The notes: a model not told the origin generated them from the letters alone. Shown: positions 45,569-56,178, counted from the stretch's first letter. The stretch is 64,000 nt of DNA from Maricaulis virginensis (GCF_027922185.1 NZ_BSFE01000002.1:1-64000), one strand, 5' to 3'. Numbers and translations are program-made.

Positions 45569-47677
45569 CTACCAGATGGAGACGCGCTCTTCCGGCGGCA
45601 GGTAGAGGTCGTCATCCTCGGTCACGCCGAAGGCCTCGTACCAGACGTCCATGTTGCGCACGACGCCGTTGACGCGATATTGCGACGGGCTGTGCGGGTC
45701 GGTGGTCAGGCGCGAAACCAGGGCGTCTTCGGTGTAGAGCCGGCGCCAGACCTGGCCCCAGGCGAGGAAGAAGCGCTGGTCCTGGCTGAAACCGTCCAGC
45801 TCGGCCGGGACTTCATGGTCCGCGGCGTAGAGCTGGAAGGCCCGGTAGGCCATCGAGAGACCGCCGATGTCCCCGATATTCTCGCCCAGCGTCAGGCGGC
45901 CGTCGACGGTCATGCCCTCGACCGGCGAGAACTGCTCGTACTGCGCCACGATCTGGTCGGTGCGGGCATCGAACTGCTGACGCGAGGTGTCGGTCCACCA
46001 GTTGCGCAGCACGCCGTCACCGTCGGACTGGCTGCCCTGGTCGTCGAAGCCATGGCCCATTTCGTGGCCGATCACCGCACCGATGCCGCCGAAATTCACG
46101 GCCGGGTCTGCATAGGGGTCGAAGAACGGTCCCTGCAGGATGGCAGCCGGGAAGACGATTTCGTTGGAGGTCGAGGAATAATAGGCGTTCACCGTCTGCG
46201 GCGACATGAACCATTCCCAGTCGCGGATCGGGCCACGCAGCCGGTCGCGGCTGTCGGCGCGGAACCAGGCATTGATCCGCTCGTTGTTGCCCCACAGATC
46301 ATCCTCGCGGATCTCGATGCTGGAGTAATCGGGCCAGACGTCGGGATAGCCGATCTTCGGCAGGAACTTGTCCAGCTTGTCGAAGGCTTCGACGCGGGTC
46401 TCGTCGTCCATCCATTCCAGCGTCTCGATACGCTCGCGCAGGGCGGCGCGCAGATAGCCGACCAGCTCGTCCATCTGTTCCTTGTATTCCGGCGGGAAAT
46501 AGCGCTCGACATAGATCTGGCCGATGGCCTGACCCAGATTGCCGTTGACGAACTGGATCGCCCGGCGGTCGCGCGGACGCGGCTCTTCCGTACCGTTCAG
46601 TGTGCGGCCGTAGAAGTCGAAGGAGCGGTCGTAGAAGGCCTGTGTCAGCTGGTCGCGATGGCTCTCCATCCAGTGGAAGGCGAGATAATCCTTCCAGGTC
46701 TCGACCGGGATTTCGCTGAACAGCTGGGCCTGCGACTGGATGGCCGTGTTCTGGCGCACCACGAACTCTTCCTGGTCGGCGAAGTCGAGGGCGGTGAAGA
46801 AGGTTTCCCAGGGGAAGCCAGCGGCATAACCGCTGACATCCTCGGCGGACATCAGATTATAGGTCGCCACGCGGTCGCGGCTCTCGGCGCGCGTCCAGTG
46901 GATTTCCGCCAGCGCGGTTTCCAGGTCGAGGATCGCCTGGGCCCGCTCGGCGCCATTGTCCATGCCGATCATCTCGAACACGTCGGCGATGTATTCCAGA
47001 TAGGCCTCGCGATAGGTCTCGAAGCGCTCGGTGTCTTCCAGGTAATAGTCGCGGTCCGGCAGGCCGAGACCGCCCTGGCTCACCGAGACGATATAGCGCT
47101 GGGGATTGCCCGGGTCGCGGCCGACATAGGCACCGAAGATCGACTGGGTGCCCGGCGCGCCCATCAGGCTGGCGATGTCGTCATGCGACTGGGCCGCCGC
47201 GATGCGCTCGAGGCCGGGACGGGCCGGATCGAGACCCAGTTCTTCCAGACGGTCGGTATCCATGTAGGAGGCGTAGAGATCGCCGACCTGCTGCGGCAGG
47301 GTGCCGTCGGCGGCGTCGCTTTCGGCGGATTCCAGGATAATGCCCTCAATCCGGTCTTCGGAACGCAGATAGAGTTCGGTGAAGGAGCCGAAATTCGAGA
47401 AGCCGGCCGGGATCTCGGTGGTGTCGAGCCAGCCTTCATTGACGTAGCGGAAGAAGTCGTCGCCCGGATCGACCGTGTCGGAGATGTGCTGGGTCTCGAC
47501 ACCCCAGTCGCCCAGTTCCGGAGCATGTTCATTGCTCGCGGTTTCGGTCGCGGCGTCATGGCTCTCGCCGGACGCGCCGGTTTCGGCCGCCGGCGTTTCG
47601 TCTTCCGGCTGTTCGCTTGCCGGCTGGCAGGCGGCAAGCAGAGCAAGGCACGCCGTGCCCAGAAGCAGTTTCTTCAT
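45569..47677 (-). CDS. M13-family metallopeptidase, copy 2, lipoprotein, 702 aa
   Basis: The start MKKLLLGTACLALLAACQ is a lipoprotein signal with lipobox LLAAC (Cys17); a longer frame to 47821 was rejected. The zinc site is HEMGH at residues 538-542 with an Ile-to-Met change relative to copy 1. A Glu/Thr-rich spacer (about residues 20-55) separates the lipid anchor from the catalytic part. NAYY and GENIGDIGG are intact. It probably arose by duplication with copies 1 and 3. Confidence 0.95.
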   Translation of the reverse strand: MKKLLLGTACLALLAACQPASEQPEDETPAAETGASGESHDAATETASNEHAPELGDWGVETQHISDTVDPGDDFFRYVNEGWLDTTEIPAGFSNFGSFTELYLRSEDRIEGIILESAESDAADGTLPQQVGDLYASYMDTDRLEELGLDPARPGLERIAAAQSHDDIASLMGAPGTQSIFGAYVGRDPGNPQRYIVSVSQGGLGLPDRDYYLEDTERFETYREAYLEYIADVFEMIGMDNGAERAQAILDLETALAEIHWTRAESRDRVATYNLMSAEDVSGYAAGFPWETFFTALDFADQEEFVVRQNTAIQSQAQLFSEIPVETWKDYLAFHWMESHRDQLTQAFYDRSFDFYGRTLNGTEEPRPRDRRAIQFVNGNLGQAIGQIYVERYFPPEYKEQMDELVGYLRAALRERIETLEWMDDETRVEAFDKLDKFLPKIGYPDVWPDYSSIEIREDDLWGNNERINAWFRADSRDRLRGPIRDWEWFMSPQTVNAYYSSTSNEIVFPAAILQGPFFDPYADPAVNFGGIGAVIGHEMGHGFDDQGSQSDGDGVLRNWWTDTSRQQFDARTDQIVAQYEQFSPVEGMTVDGRLTLGENIGDIGGLSMAYRAFQLYAADHEVPAELDGFSQDQRFFLAWGQVWRRLYTEDALVSRLTTDPHSPSQYRVNGVVRNMDVWYEAFGVTEDDDLYLPPEERVSIW

Positions 47678-47783
47678 GGTGACACTCCCCAATCGGTCTG
47701 ATTCATGAAACTTGCCGGAAACACTAGGGCGGGACGGCCGGGCCGCAAAGGCATGGCCTGCGTTTTCCGGCGAATGCGCAAGG

Positions 47784-47816
47784 AAAAACGGCCCGGCTTG
47801 GGAAGCCGGGCCGTCA
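47784..47816 (-). terminator. Terminator of the third M13 peptidase gene
   Basis: A 12-bp perfect stem ACGGCCCGGCTT/AAGCCGGGCCGT (47788-47799, 47803-47814) with AAAAA just before it on the plus strand. Confidence 0.85.
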
Positions 47817-47821
47817 AGCAT

Positions 47822-49885
47822 CTACCAGATGGAAACGCGTTCCTCGGGCGGAAGATAGAGGTCGTCCTCTTCCGTCACGCCGAAGGCCTCGTACCAGGCA
47901 TCGAGGTTCCGCACGACGCCGTTGGTGCGGTATTGCGACGGGCTGTGCGGGTCGGTGGTCAGGCGCGAGATGAGGTTGTCCTCGCGATAGAGGCGCCGCC
48001 ACACCTGGGCCCAGGCCAGGAAGAAACGCTGGTCGCCGGTGAAGCCGTCGATCACCGGGGCCTCGCCATTGCAGCAGGCGTCGAGATGGCGGTGATAGGC
48101 GGTGTAGGCCATCTGCAGGCCGCCCAGATCGCCGATATTCTCGCCCATGGTGAAAGTGCCGTTCACGAAGCGGCCTTCGACGGGAGAGTAGCCGTCGTAC
48201 TGGGCGCCGAGCCGGTCGGCGCGTTCCTCGAAACGCTCATTCGTCTCGCCGGTCCACCAGTCGCGGATCGCGCCGGTCTCGTCGAAGCGGCGGCCCTGAT
48301 CGTCGAAGCCGTGACCGATCTCGTGACCGATCACCGCGCCGATGCCGCCATAATTGACCGCGGCGTCGGCGTGCGGATCGAAGAAGGGCGGCTGCAGGAT
48401 ACCGGCCGGGAAAGTGATCTGGTTCATCAGCGGGTTGTAGGACGCGTTCACCGTCTGCGGCGGGTAGGGCCATTCGCCCCGGTCGACCGGTCCATCGAGA
48501 TCCTCGACCTGCTCGTTCCAGGCGAACTCGCGCAGGCGCACGATATTGCCGAAGATGTCGTCGGCACGGATTTCCAGCGCGGAATAGTCCTGCCACTCAT
48601 CCGGGTAACCGATGCGCGGCTCGAAGGTGGACAGCTTGGTCAGCGCATTGGCGCGGGTCTCGTCATCCATCCATTCGAGCGACTGGAGACGCTCTTCGAA
48701 AGCGGCCGTCAGGTTCGCGACCAGCTCTTCCATCGCGTCCTTGGACGAAGGCGGGAAGTGACGCTCGACATAGATCTGGCCAACGGCCTCGCCGAGCTGG
48801 CCGCCAACGAGGTTCACGCCGCGGCGATCGCGCGGCCGCTGTTCCTCGGTGCCGTTCAGGACCGCGCCATACATGTTGAAGCTGGCCTGGTCGAAGGCTG
48901 CCGGGAGCTGGGCCGCATTGGAGCGCAGGAAATGGAAGGTCATGTAGTCCTTCCACACGTCGACCGGGGTTTCCTCGAAGATCGCGCCAGCGCCTTCGAT
49001 GGCGCTGGGCTGGGCGACCAGATAGGTGGCAACGCCGTCGAGGCCGAGCTGGGCCATGGCCTGCGGAAAGCCGAATTGCGGTGCCAGCGCGTCGAGCTGG
49101 TCGATCGGCATGGGATTGTAGATCTTCTGGATGTCGCGGCTGTCGGCCTGGGTCCAGTGGACCTCGGCGAGGCGCGTTTCCAGGGCAAGGATCGCGTCGG
49201 CCTTCGCGTCGCCGTCCTCGATCCCTGCGAGGGCGAACATCTCCGCGATGAAGGCGCGATACGCGTCACGATATTCTGCGTTCTCGTCTTCCAGATAATA
49301 GTCGCGATCCGGCAGGCCGAGGCCGCTCTGACCGACAAAGACGGTGTAGCGCGTGGTGTCGGCCGGATCGGGGATGATGCCGACGCCGAACGGGCTTTGA
49401 TGGTGGATCGTCGCGAACAGCGCGTTGATATCGTCATGGCTGGCCGCTGCAGCGATCTCGTCGAGATAGGGCTGGGCCGGAGCCAGACCGCGTTCCTCGA
49501 TCGCTGCCGTGTCCATCCAGGAGCCGTACAGGTCGCCGACCTTCTGTTCGACCGTGCCGTCCGCGGCCTCACGGGCGGCCAGCTCGGTGATGATTTCCTG
49601 CACGTGCACTTCCGCTTCCAGTGCGAGCTCGGTGAACATGCCGTAGTTGGAGCGGTCGGCGGGGATCTCGGCCTCGTCCAGCCAGGTGCCGTTGGCGTAC
49701 TGGTAGAAATCGTCGCCGGCATCGATCTCGGTGTTCATGCCCGCGAGATCGAAACCCCATTCGCCGATCTCGGGCTGTCCGGCCGGTTGTGTGACGGCAG
49801 CAGAGTGTTCCTGTTGTGCGGTATCGGTCTGGCCACAGGCGGCGACCAGCGCCAGCACCGCGGTGCCAAGCAGCAGCTTCTTCAT
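47822..49885 (-). CDS. M13-family metallopeptidase, copy 3, lipoprotein, 687 aa
   Basis: The start MKKLLLGTAVLALVAACG again gives a lipobox (LVAAC, Cys17); MHPMKKLLLG three codons earlier is possible. The zinc site is HEIGH at 521-525 and GENIGDLGG follows. NAYY of the other copies is changed to NASYNPLMN, which alters the substrate-binding block, and a small two-cysteine insert ACCNGE occurs near residue 600. It is the most divergent of the three. Confidence 0.94.
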   Translation of the reverse strand: MKKLLLGTAVLALVAACGQTDTAQQEHSAAVTQPAGQPEIGEWGFDLAGMNTEIDAGDDFYQYANGTWLDEAEIPADRSNYGMFTELALEAEVHVQEIITELAAREAADGTVEQKVGDLYGSWMDTAAIEERGLAPAQPYLDEIAAAASHDDINALFATIHHQSPFGVGIIPDPADTTRYTVFVGQSGLGLPDRDYYLEDENAEYRDAYRAFIAEMFALAGIEDGDAKADAILALETRLAEVHWTQADSRDIQKIYNPMPIDQLDALAPQFGFPQAMAQLGLDGVATYLVAQPSAIEGAGAIFEETPVDVWKDYMTFHFLRSNAAQLPAAFDQASFNMYGAVLNGTEEQRPRDRRGVNLVGGQLGEAVGQIYVERHFPPSSKDAMEELVANLTAAFEERLQSLEWMDDETRANALTKLSTFEPRIGYPDEWQDYSALEIRADDIFGNIVRLREFAWNEQVEDLDGPVDRGEWPYPPQTVNASYNPLMNQITFPAGILQPPFFDPHADAAVNYGGIGAVIGHEIGHGFDDQGRRFDETGAIRDWWTGETNERFEERADRLGAQYDGYSPVEGRFVNGTFTMGENIGDLGGLQMAYTAYHRHLDACCNGEAPVIDGFTGDQRFFLAWAQVWRRLYREDNLISRLTTDPHSPSQYRTNGVVRNLDAWYEAFGVTEEDDLYLPPEERVSIW

Positions 49886-49985
49886 AGGATGCATCCCCAA
49901 AATACGCTTCGCGAAAATGTTTCGCCCCACGTTGTGTACAACGCGGGGCGAGACTTGGCTATTGAGCGGATGTGTTGTCCGCGGG

Positions 49986-52900
49986 CTATTCGGCAGGCGT
50001 TTCTTCCAGATGTCCCGGAAGCTCGCCGTGTGCGAAGTCGGTATCGGTGTAGTGCTCGCCGAACCGCGGCTGGCGCTCGCCGGTCCACATGGCGCGGAAC
50101 AGGCGGGCGATATCGACCCCGATCGCGTACATGGCCGGAACCAGCAGCAGGGTCAGGAAGAGGGCGAACACGACCGCGAAGCCCAGTGCCACGACCATCG
50201 GCTTGAGGAATTCCGCCTGGGTCGAGGTTTCCGCCATCATGGGGAAGATGCCCAGGAAGGTGGTCACCGAGGTCAGCAGGATCGGGCGGAAACGCTGCAC
50301 GCCGGCATCGACCAGGGCCTGGAAGGCGCCCACGCCGTTGGCCCGCAGGCGGTTCACGAAGTCCAGCAGCACCAGGTTGTCGTTGATAACGACCCCCGCG
50401 GCTGCCCCCACACCGAAGTAGGAGAACAGGGCGATCGGCATCCCGAACAGGAAGTGTCCGAAGATCGCGCCGGTCAGTGCGAACGGGATCGCCACCATGA
50501 TGGCCAGCGGCTGGAAGTAGGACCTAAAGGCCACGGCCAGCAGGATGTACATCGAGCCCAGGGCCAGGATGAGCAGGTTGATCAGCTCGGCCACGAATTC
50601 GCGTTCGCCTTCGGCCTGACCGATCTCGTCCCGCGACAGGCTGGGGAATTGCGCGTCGAAGGTCGGGAAGAAGTCCTCGTTCAGACTCTGGTTGATGTCG
50701 CCGCGTGCCGCCGGATCGGATAGCTCGGCCGACACCGTGACAGTGCGCATGCCATTGCGTCGGTTGATCCGGTTCAGACCCGGTGCGAAATGCGCCTCGG
50801 CGACCGAGGACAGCGGCACTTCGCGGCCATCGCTGGTGCGGATGCGGATTTCCTGCAGCGTGTCCAGCGAGCGGCGGGAGGCCTCGTCCATGCGGACCTG
50901 AACCCGTACATCCTGGCCGTCGCGCGGCAGGCGCTGGGCTTCCTCGCCGTAGAAGGACTGGCGCACCTGGCGTGTGACGTCCTGCAGGGTCACGCCCAGG
51001 GCCTGGGCGTTCGGGCGCAGGCTGAACTGCAATTCCTCGGTCGAGGTCTGCAGGCTGTCGACCACGTCATAGAGCGTGTCATAGCTGCGCAGCTGCTCTT
51101 TCAGGGCATCCGCCGCTTCACGCAGGGTGGCGAGGTCCGGGTGGGACAGGGCGAAGGTCATGCGGCTGCCGCCATCATTGATGGTGGAGTCCAGGCGCAC
51201 TTCCTCGGCATCCGGGATCGGACCCAGGAATTCGCGGATCTGCTGCGCGACGTCAGCCGTGGGCAGGTGACCCGGGCGTTCCGCCGGCACGGCCAGCTCG
51301 ATCCAGGCCCGCACCCGGCCATCGGACGCGATGGTGGAGCGGCTTTCGATCATGTCATTCTCGCCAGGGTACTCCCGGCGATAGTACTCCAGAGCTTCAG
51401 CCTGGGCGTCGTCCAGCTGCTGGCGGACCTGCTCGGTCCGGTTCCAGGGCGTGCCCTCGGCCAGCTGGATATTCACCTGGATCGTCTCGTTCTCGATCTG
51501 CGGCATGAAGACGGAACCGACGCGGTTCGTCATCAGCAGGGCGATGGAAACCAGGAAGATCATCAGGAAGCCGACCAGCGTCGCATAGCGGTTGCGGATC
51601 GCCAGCTTGGCGGCCGGACGATAGATACTGCGGGCGAACCAGATCAGCGAGTTTGCGATGGACCGCTGGAACTTGATCAGCGGGCCGAAGAAGCCTGTCT
51701 CCGACTGCGGTTTCATGTGCGACAGGTGAGCCGGCAGGATCAGCAGTGACTCGACCAGCGAGAAGGCGAGGGCGGCAATCACGACGAGCGAGATCTGCCG
51801 GGTGAACTGCACTTCCGGACCGGTCAGCAGCATCCAGGGCGAGAACATCATGATCGTCGTGATGACTGCAAAGATGACCGGTTTGGCCACCATCTGGGTC
51901 CCGATGATCGAGGCCGTCAGGCCAGGTTCACCGCGTTCGACCCGGTCGTGGATGTTTTCCCCGACCACGATGGCGTCGTCGACCACGATCCCGATCACGA
52001 TCAGGAAGGCGAACAGCGACAGCATGTTCAGCGACACGCCCATCATCGGCAGGATCAGGAAGGCGCCGCCGAAAGCGGTGAAGATGCCGACCGTCACCCA
52101 CACGGCCACGATCGGCCGCAGGAAAAGGAAGAGCGTGATCAGCACCAGGATGCCACCGAACAGCGCGGAGCTGGAAATTGTCTCCATGCGGTCGGAGTAC
52201 ATTTCCGAATTGTCCCACCACAGCGAGATGCTCACGCCTTCGGGCAGTTCGGCCTGCTTGCGCTCGATGAAGTCATGGACCGCGGCGGCGGTATCGACCA
52301 CGTCGATACCGGGCGATTGCTCGACCACGATCAGCACCATGGTCTCGCCGTTGTAGGTGGCTTCCATATTGCTGTCGACGAAGCCGTCGGTGACACGGGC
52401 AACATCACTGATGCGCAGCGTGCCGCCGGCGCTGGTCTGGCGGATGATGATGTTTTCGAACTCGGGCGCAGTATCGGCCAGCTGGCGTGCGGTCAGGCCG
52501 AATTCACCCAGCTCGGTCCGCACGGTACCGGCGGAGGCGTTGAGGGAGGAGGCCCGCACAGCCCGCACGATCTCGTCGAAGGACAGGTTGTAGCGGCGCA
52601 GATTGTCCTCGGAGACCTCGATCGAGACTTCTTCGCCCCGCGATGCCCAGAGATTGACGATGGATGCGCCGGGCAACTGGGCGACCTCGTCGCGAACCTC
52701 GCGGCCGATGGCCTGCAGGTCGCGCCGGTCGATATCGCCGTGGACGGCAAAGCCGACGACCTGTTCCTGGTTGCGCCACTGCGACACGATCGGACGGTAA
52801 GCCGAAGGCGGCAGATTGTTCACCGAGTCGACTTCAAGCTTGATGTTGTCGATGAACTCGCCGATGTCGACGTTGCGCTTGCCCTCGATATTGACGTAGC

Positions 52901-53201
52901 CGACGCTTTCACGGGCGGTCGAGGTGATGGTCTCGATCCCGTCCATGTCCGCGAGGGCTTCCTCGATACGGACGACAATCTGCTCTTCGATGTCCTGGGG
53001 CGAGGCGCCGGGCCAGGAGACCGACACGGTCGCGCCGTTGAAGGACGCCGTCGGGAAGACTTCCCGGTTGAGCATGTTGTAGCCCAGGAAACCGCCGACG
53101 ATGGCGACGATCATCAGCAGGTTGGCGGCGACGGAATTACGTGCCCACCAGCTGACGATGCCCCCGGGCACCTGGTCGTGTGTCTTGTTGGGATCGGTCA
53201 T
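49986..53201 (-). CDS. RND-family efflux transporter (inner-membrane pump), 1071 aa
   Basis: Full length for an AcrB/HAE1-type pump. It starts MTDPNKTHDQVPGGIVSWWA, has the first membrane helix and the porter domains with FPTASFNGATVSVSWPGASP, the proton-relay pair DD in GIVVDDAIVVGENI in segment 4, and a repeat of the same layout in the second half. The C-terminal tail of about 30 residues is polar. It is the last gene of an OMF-MFP-RND operon; substrates unknown. More like the divergent RND pumps seen with toxic compound or lipid export than the classic AcrB. Confidence 0.92.
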   Translation of the reverse strand: MTDPNKTHDQVPGGIVSWWARNSVAANLLMIVAIVGGFLGYNMLNREVFPTASFNGATVSVSWPGASPQDIEEQIVVRIEEALADMDGIETITSTARESVGYVNIEGKRNVDIGEFIDNIKLEVDSVNNLPPSAYRPIVSQWRNQEQVVGFAVHGDIDRRDLQAIGREVRDEVAQLPGASIVNLWASRGEEVSIEVSEDNLRRYNLSFDEIVRAVRASSLNASAGTVRTELGEFGLTARQLADTAPEFENIIIRQTSAGGTLRISDVARVTDGFVDSNMEATYNGETMVLIVVEQSPGIDVVDTAAAVHDFIERKQAELPEGVSISLWWDNSEMYSDRMETISSSALFGGILVLITLFLFLRPIVAVWVTVGIFTAFGGAFLILPMMGVSLNMLSLFAFLIVIGIVVDDAIVVGENIHDRVERGEPGLTASIIGTQMVAKPVIFAVITTIMMFSPWMLLTGPEVQFTRQISLVVIAALAFSLVESLLILPAHLSHMKPQSETGFFGPLIKFQRSIANSLIWFARSIYRPAAKLAIRNRYATLVGFLMIFLVSIALLMTNRVGSVFMPQIENETIQVNIQLAEGTPWNRTEQVRQQLDDAQAEALEYYRREYPGENDMIESRSTIASDGRVRAWIELAVPAERPGHLPTADVAQQIREFLGPIPDAEEVRLDSTINDGGSRMTFALSHPDLATLREAADALKEQLRSYDTLYDVVDSLQTSTEELQFSLRPNAQALGVTLQDVTRQVRQSFYGEEAQRLPRDGQDVRVQVRMDEASRRSLDTLQEIRIRTSDGREVPLSSVAEAHFAPGLNRINRRNGMRTVTVSAELSDPAARGDINQSLNEDFFPTFDAQFPSLSRDEIGQAEGEREFVAELINLLILALGSMYILLAVAFRSYFQPLAIMVAIPFALTGAIFGHFLFGMPIALFSYFGVGAAAGVVINDNLVLLDFVNRLRANGVGAFQALVDAGVQRFRPILLTSVTTFLGIFPMMAETSTQAEFLKPMVVALGFAVVFALFLTLLLVPAMYAIGVDIARLFRAMWTGERQPRFGEHYTDTDFAHGELPGHLEETPAE

Positions 53202-53227
53202 GACCGCTTCCTCTCCTGCCTTCGGGC

Positions 53228-54499
53228 CTAGCCGGCGCTCGCCACGGCGTCTTCGCCGTCGGCAACGCTTTCACCGGTTTCCTCGCCTTCCGGCGCTTCT
53301 TCATAATTGGCCGAGTAGTCGGCGAGCTGCTCGCCACCGGCATTGTAGGTGTGCACGCGCATGCCGTTGCTGGCGCCGCGGATCGGTGAGACCACGACCA
53401 GGTCACCGGCCTCGTCACCGCTCGAAACGATGACGCGTTCCGGGCTGGAGTCGATGATGTCGACCGTGTGGATTTCCAGCGTTCCGCCCTCGCGGACGAT
53501 GTAGACGCTGTCCTCGCCGCGCAGGGCGTTGCGGGGGATGATGTAGGCGTTGTCGACTTCGCGGCCCTGGATGGCAGCATTGACGAACAGGCCGATGGCC
53601 AGCGGCGCACCGTCATCGGCACCGGAGCCGTAGGGATCGGTGACTTCCGCGATGGCGTACAGGACACGGGTTTGCGGATCGATGGCACTGTCCGTGCGCG
53701 TGATCCGGCCTTCCCACTCATGATAGCCGCCGGCAACCGTGGCCGACAGGGTCACCGGAACACCGCCGCGCTCGTCGCCGGCCGCGTTGTAGGCGACCGG
53801 GATGCCCAGCAGGGACAGGTCGTGATCGGTCAGCGGCAGGCGCACCAGCACGGTGTCGGTTGCGAAGACTTCACCCAGATTGGTGCCCGGCGAGACATAC
53901 TGGCCAAGGCCGGCATTCTTCGAGCGCACCCGGCCGGCGAACGGCGCGGAGATACGCGTGCGCTGCAGGTCCAGGCGGGCCGACTGCAGGGCGGCCTGGG
54001 CGGCGGCCAGCTGGGCCCGTGCTTCCGCGAGCTGCGGTTCGCGCAGGGTCAGGGACGAAGCCTCGCCTTCGCCGAGCTCTGCCCATTCGCTTGCGGCCAG
54101 CTCGGATTCGGCCTGTTCACGCGCCAGGGCCTGCTGGGCCTGGGCGACCTGGGCGGAGGCGCGGGTGACCGCCAGACGGTAGTCGGCATCATCGATCTGG
54201 ATCAGGGTTTCACCGGCTTCGAAGAAACCGCCCTCGATGAAGTCGGGGTTCACGAATGTGATGCGGCCCGCCACCTGCGGTACCAGGTTGATCTGGGTGC
54301 GCGGCTGGGCCTCGCCCTGGGAGTCGACGGTGAGGGCAATTTCCCCCCGCTCGGCTTCCGCGACGAAAACGGCGACCGGCCGCGGCGCCGAATTGGCCCG
54401 CTGCGGCTGCGGTTGCGTCGCGAACAGCATGAAGAGAACTGCAGCACCGACGACGGCAACACCGCCGATGATGACGAAACGTCCGATGAGCTTACCCAT
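53228..54499 (-). CDS. RND periplasmic adaptor (MFP), 423 aa
   Basis: Start MGKLIGRFVIIGGVAVVGAA is a signal anchor. The lipoyl-like VDSQGEAQPRTQINLVPQVAGRI, the coiled hairpin region (about residues 110-190) and the beta-barrel with GVPVTLSATVAGGYHEWEG follow. The last 40 residues are acidic and probably unstructured. It lies 2 bases after the OMF gene and 26 bases before the pump. Confidence 0.92.
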   Translation of the reverse strand: MGKLIGRFVIIGGVAVVGAAVLFMLFATQPQPQRANSAPRPVAVFVAEAERGEIALTVDSQGEAQPRTQINLVPQVAGRITFVNPDFIEGGFFEAGETLIQIDDADYRLAVTRASAQVAQAQQALAREQAESELAASEWAELGEGEASSLTLREPQLAEARAQLAAAQAALQSARLDLQRTRISAPFAGRVRSKNAGLGQYVSPGTNLGEVFATDTVLVRLPLTDHDLSLLGIPVAYNAAGDERGGVPVTLSATVAGGYHEWEGRITRTDSAIDPQTRVLYAIAEVTDPYGSGADDGAPLAIGLFVNAAIQGREVDNAYIIPRNALRGEDSVYIVREGGTLEIHTVDIIDSSPERVIVSSGDEAGDLVVVSPIRGASNGMRVHTYNAGGEQLADYSANYEEAPEGEETGESVADGEDAVASAG

Positions 54500-54501
54500 G
54501 A

Positions 54502-55902
54502 TTATTCTCCTGTCGGGGCGGCCGGGTCTGCGGACTGGGCCGCGGAGAAATCGCCGGCGATGGCGAGATAGAGGTCGACACGATTGGCCGCGCGCTCGCG
54601 GCGTGCCGAGATGTACTGGCTTTCGGCGCTGATGCGCCGGGACTGGGCATTGAGCAGGTCGAAGATGGTCGCTACGCCGCTGGCATACTGGCGGATCACG
54701 AGATTTTCGGCCTCGGCAGCCTCTTCATAGGCCTGGCGCAGATTGTCCACGCGCTGGGCCAGGATGGCGTCCGCGTCGATCGCGTTTTCGGCTTCCTGCC
54801 AGGCGGTCAGCACGGTCGAGACATAGCTGGCCAGCTGGGCTTCGGCATTGGCCTGCGCCTGGTCGCGGGCGCCGCGCAGGGCGCCGCCATTGAAGATCGG
54901 GCCTGTCAGGCTGGCCGTCAGGCTGGAAACCAGCGAGTCCAGATCGAACATGTCGTCGACATCGGCACCGCCCGTACCCGAGCTGCCATTGAGTGACAGG
55001 CTGGGATAGAGGGCCTTGCGGGCGGCATCGGCGCGCAGGCCGGCCGACTGCAGGCGGCGCTCGGCGGCGCGCACGTCGGGACGGCGCGTCAGCAGGGCTT
55101 CCGGGGTACCGATATCGCCGACCAGGCCCAGTTCCGGGAAGTCGCCTTCCGGAGCGAGGCGGGCAGCCGGATAGCGGCCCAGCAGCGCTTCCAGGCTGCG
55201 CGAGGCCGCCGCTTCGGCGCGCCGGCGCGAGGCCAGGGCCGCTTCGGACGATGCCAGGGCCGAGCGGGCCGTACGCACGTCGGAACTGCGGACCAGGCCA
55301 CGGGCAAAGCGGCGTTCCGTCAGGTCGAGCGAGGACTGGCGGGTTGCCAGGTCGCGTTCGGCCAGTTCGGTCTGCAGATGGGCCTCGATCAGCGAGAACC
55401 AGCCCTTGGCAACCAGGCCGGCCACGGAGAGCTGCGATGCGCGAACATCGTCGGCGGCCGCTTCGGCGTCCAGCGCGCTTGCGTTCGCGCCGTCGGCGAC
55501 CCGGCCCCACAGATCGGCTTCCCACGCGGTCGAAAGACCCAGCGAGAAACTGTCACTGCCCGAGCCGGTGTTGCGCTCGGTGCGGGTGTAGTCCATCCCG
55601 CCGTTCAGCGATGGCAGGCGGTCGGAACCGGCAATCCGTGCCGCAGCCCGGGCCGCGCGATAGCGGGCGAAGGACTGGTTGAGGCTCGGATTGGCGTCGA
55701 AGGCTTCGTCGATCAGTGCTGAGAGCCGGGCATCGCCCAGCTCGGCGACCCAGTCCCGGGAAGCCTGTGCACCTGTATCCCTTGGTGCTGCGGCCCATTG
55801 CGCAGGTGCGTCCGGAAGACCATCCCCGGCCTCGTAGGCCGGAAGGCTGGCGCAGGACGCCGTGGCAAGGGCCGTAGCCAAAACTAACAAACTTTTACGC
55901 AT
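54502..55902 (-). CDS. Outer-membrane efflux lipoprotein (OMF, NodT/TolC type), 466 aa
   Basis: The start MRKSLLVLATALATASCASL is a lipoprotein signal; upstream extensions were rejected. Two TolC repeats are seen: NPSLNQSFARYRAARAAARI and a later matching ALYPSLSLNGSSG, with long helical coiled segments (RFARGLVRSSDVRTARSALA, LNAQSRRISAESQYISA). This is the exit duct for the pump. First gene of the operon; upstream lies 276 bp shared with phoR on the other strand. Confidence 0.93.
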   Translation of the reverse strand: MRKSLLVLATALATASCASLPAYEAGDGLPDAPAQWAAAPRDTGAQASRDWVAELGDARLSALIDEAFDANPSLNQSFARYRAARAAARIAGSDRLPSLNGGMDYTRTERNTGSGSDSFSLGLSTAWEADLWGRVADGANASALDAEAAADDVRASQLSVAGLVAKGWFSLIEAHLQTELAERDLATRQSSLDLTERRFARGLVRSSDVRTARSALASSEAALASRRRAEAAASRSLEALLGRYPAARLAPEGDFPELGLVGDIGTPEALLTRRPDVRAAERRLQSAGLRADAARKALYPSLSLNGSSGTGGADVDDMFDLDSLVSSLTASLTGPIFNGGALRGARDQAQANAEAQLASYVSTVLTAWQEAENAIDADAILAQRVDNLRQAYEEAAEAENLVIRQYASGVATIFDLLNAQSRRISAESQYISARRERAANRVDLYLAIAGDFSAAQSADPAAPTGE

Positions 55903-56178
55903 GCGTTGTCCCCGCACGTCACGATCTCGATGATTTTTGCATCCTAGAAAGGGCATCTCGAAAGTCAACAGATTTTTATCGAAAAACACTAAATCGATAG
56001 CGAATGGCATGAAAACTCTCTCGATTTTCGAGATGCATCCCTGGTGCGTCCCGGTTTCCGGTGGCGTCACGGCTTCGCGTGGCACTGCGAATATGCGATA
56101 GAGCTTCAACTAGCCCGTGGGCACTTATTTTTTTGTTAGATGCCCCGGCTTCCCGGATCGGATGCAAACGGAGTCAGA

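Noticed and set aside
45680..47701. Plus-strand frame of 673 codons over M13 copy 2
   Set aside because: Shadow of the peptidase; similar antisense frames occur over copies 1 and 3.
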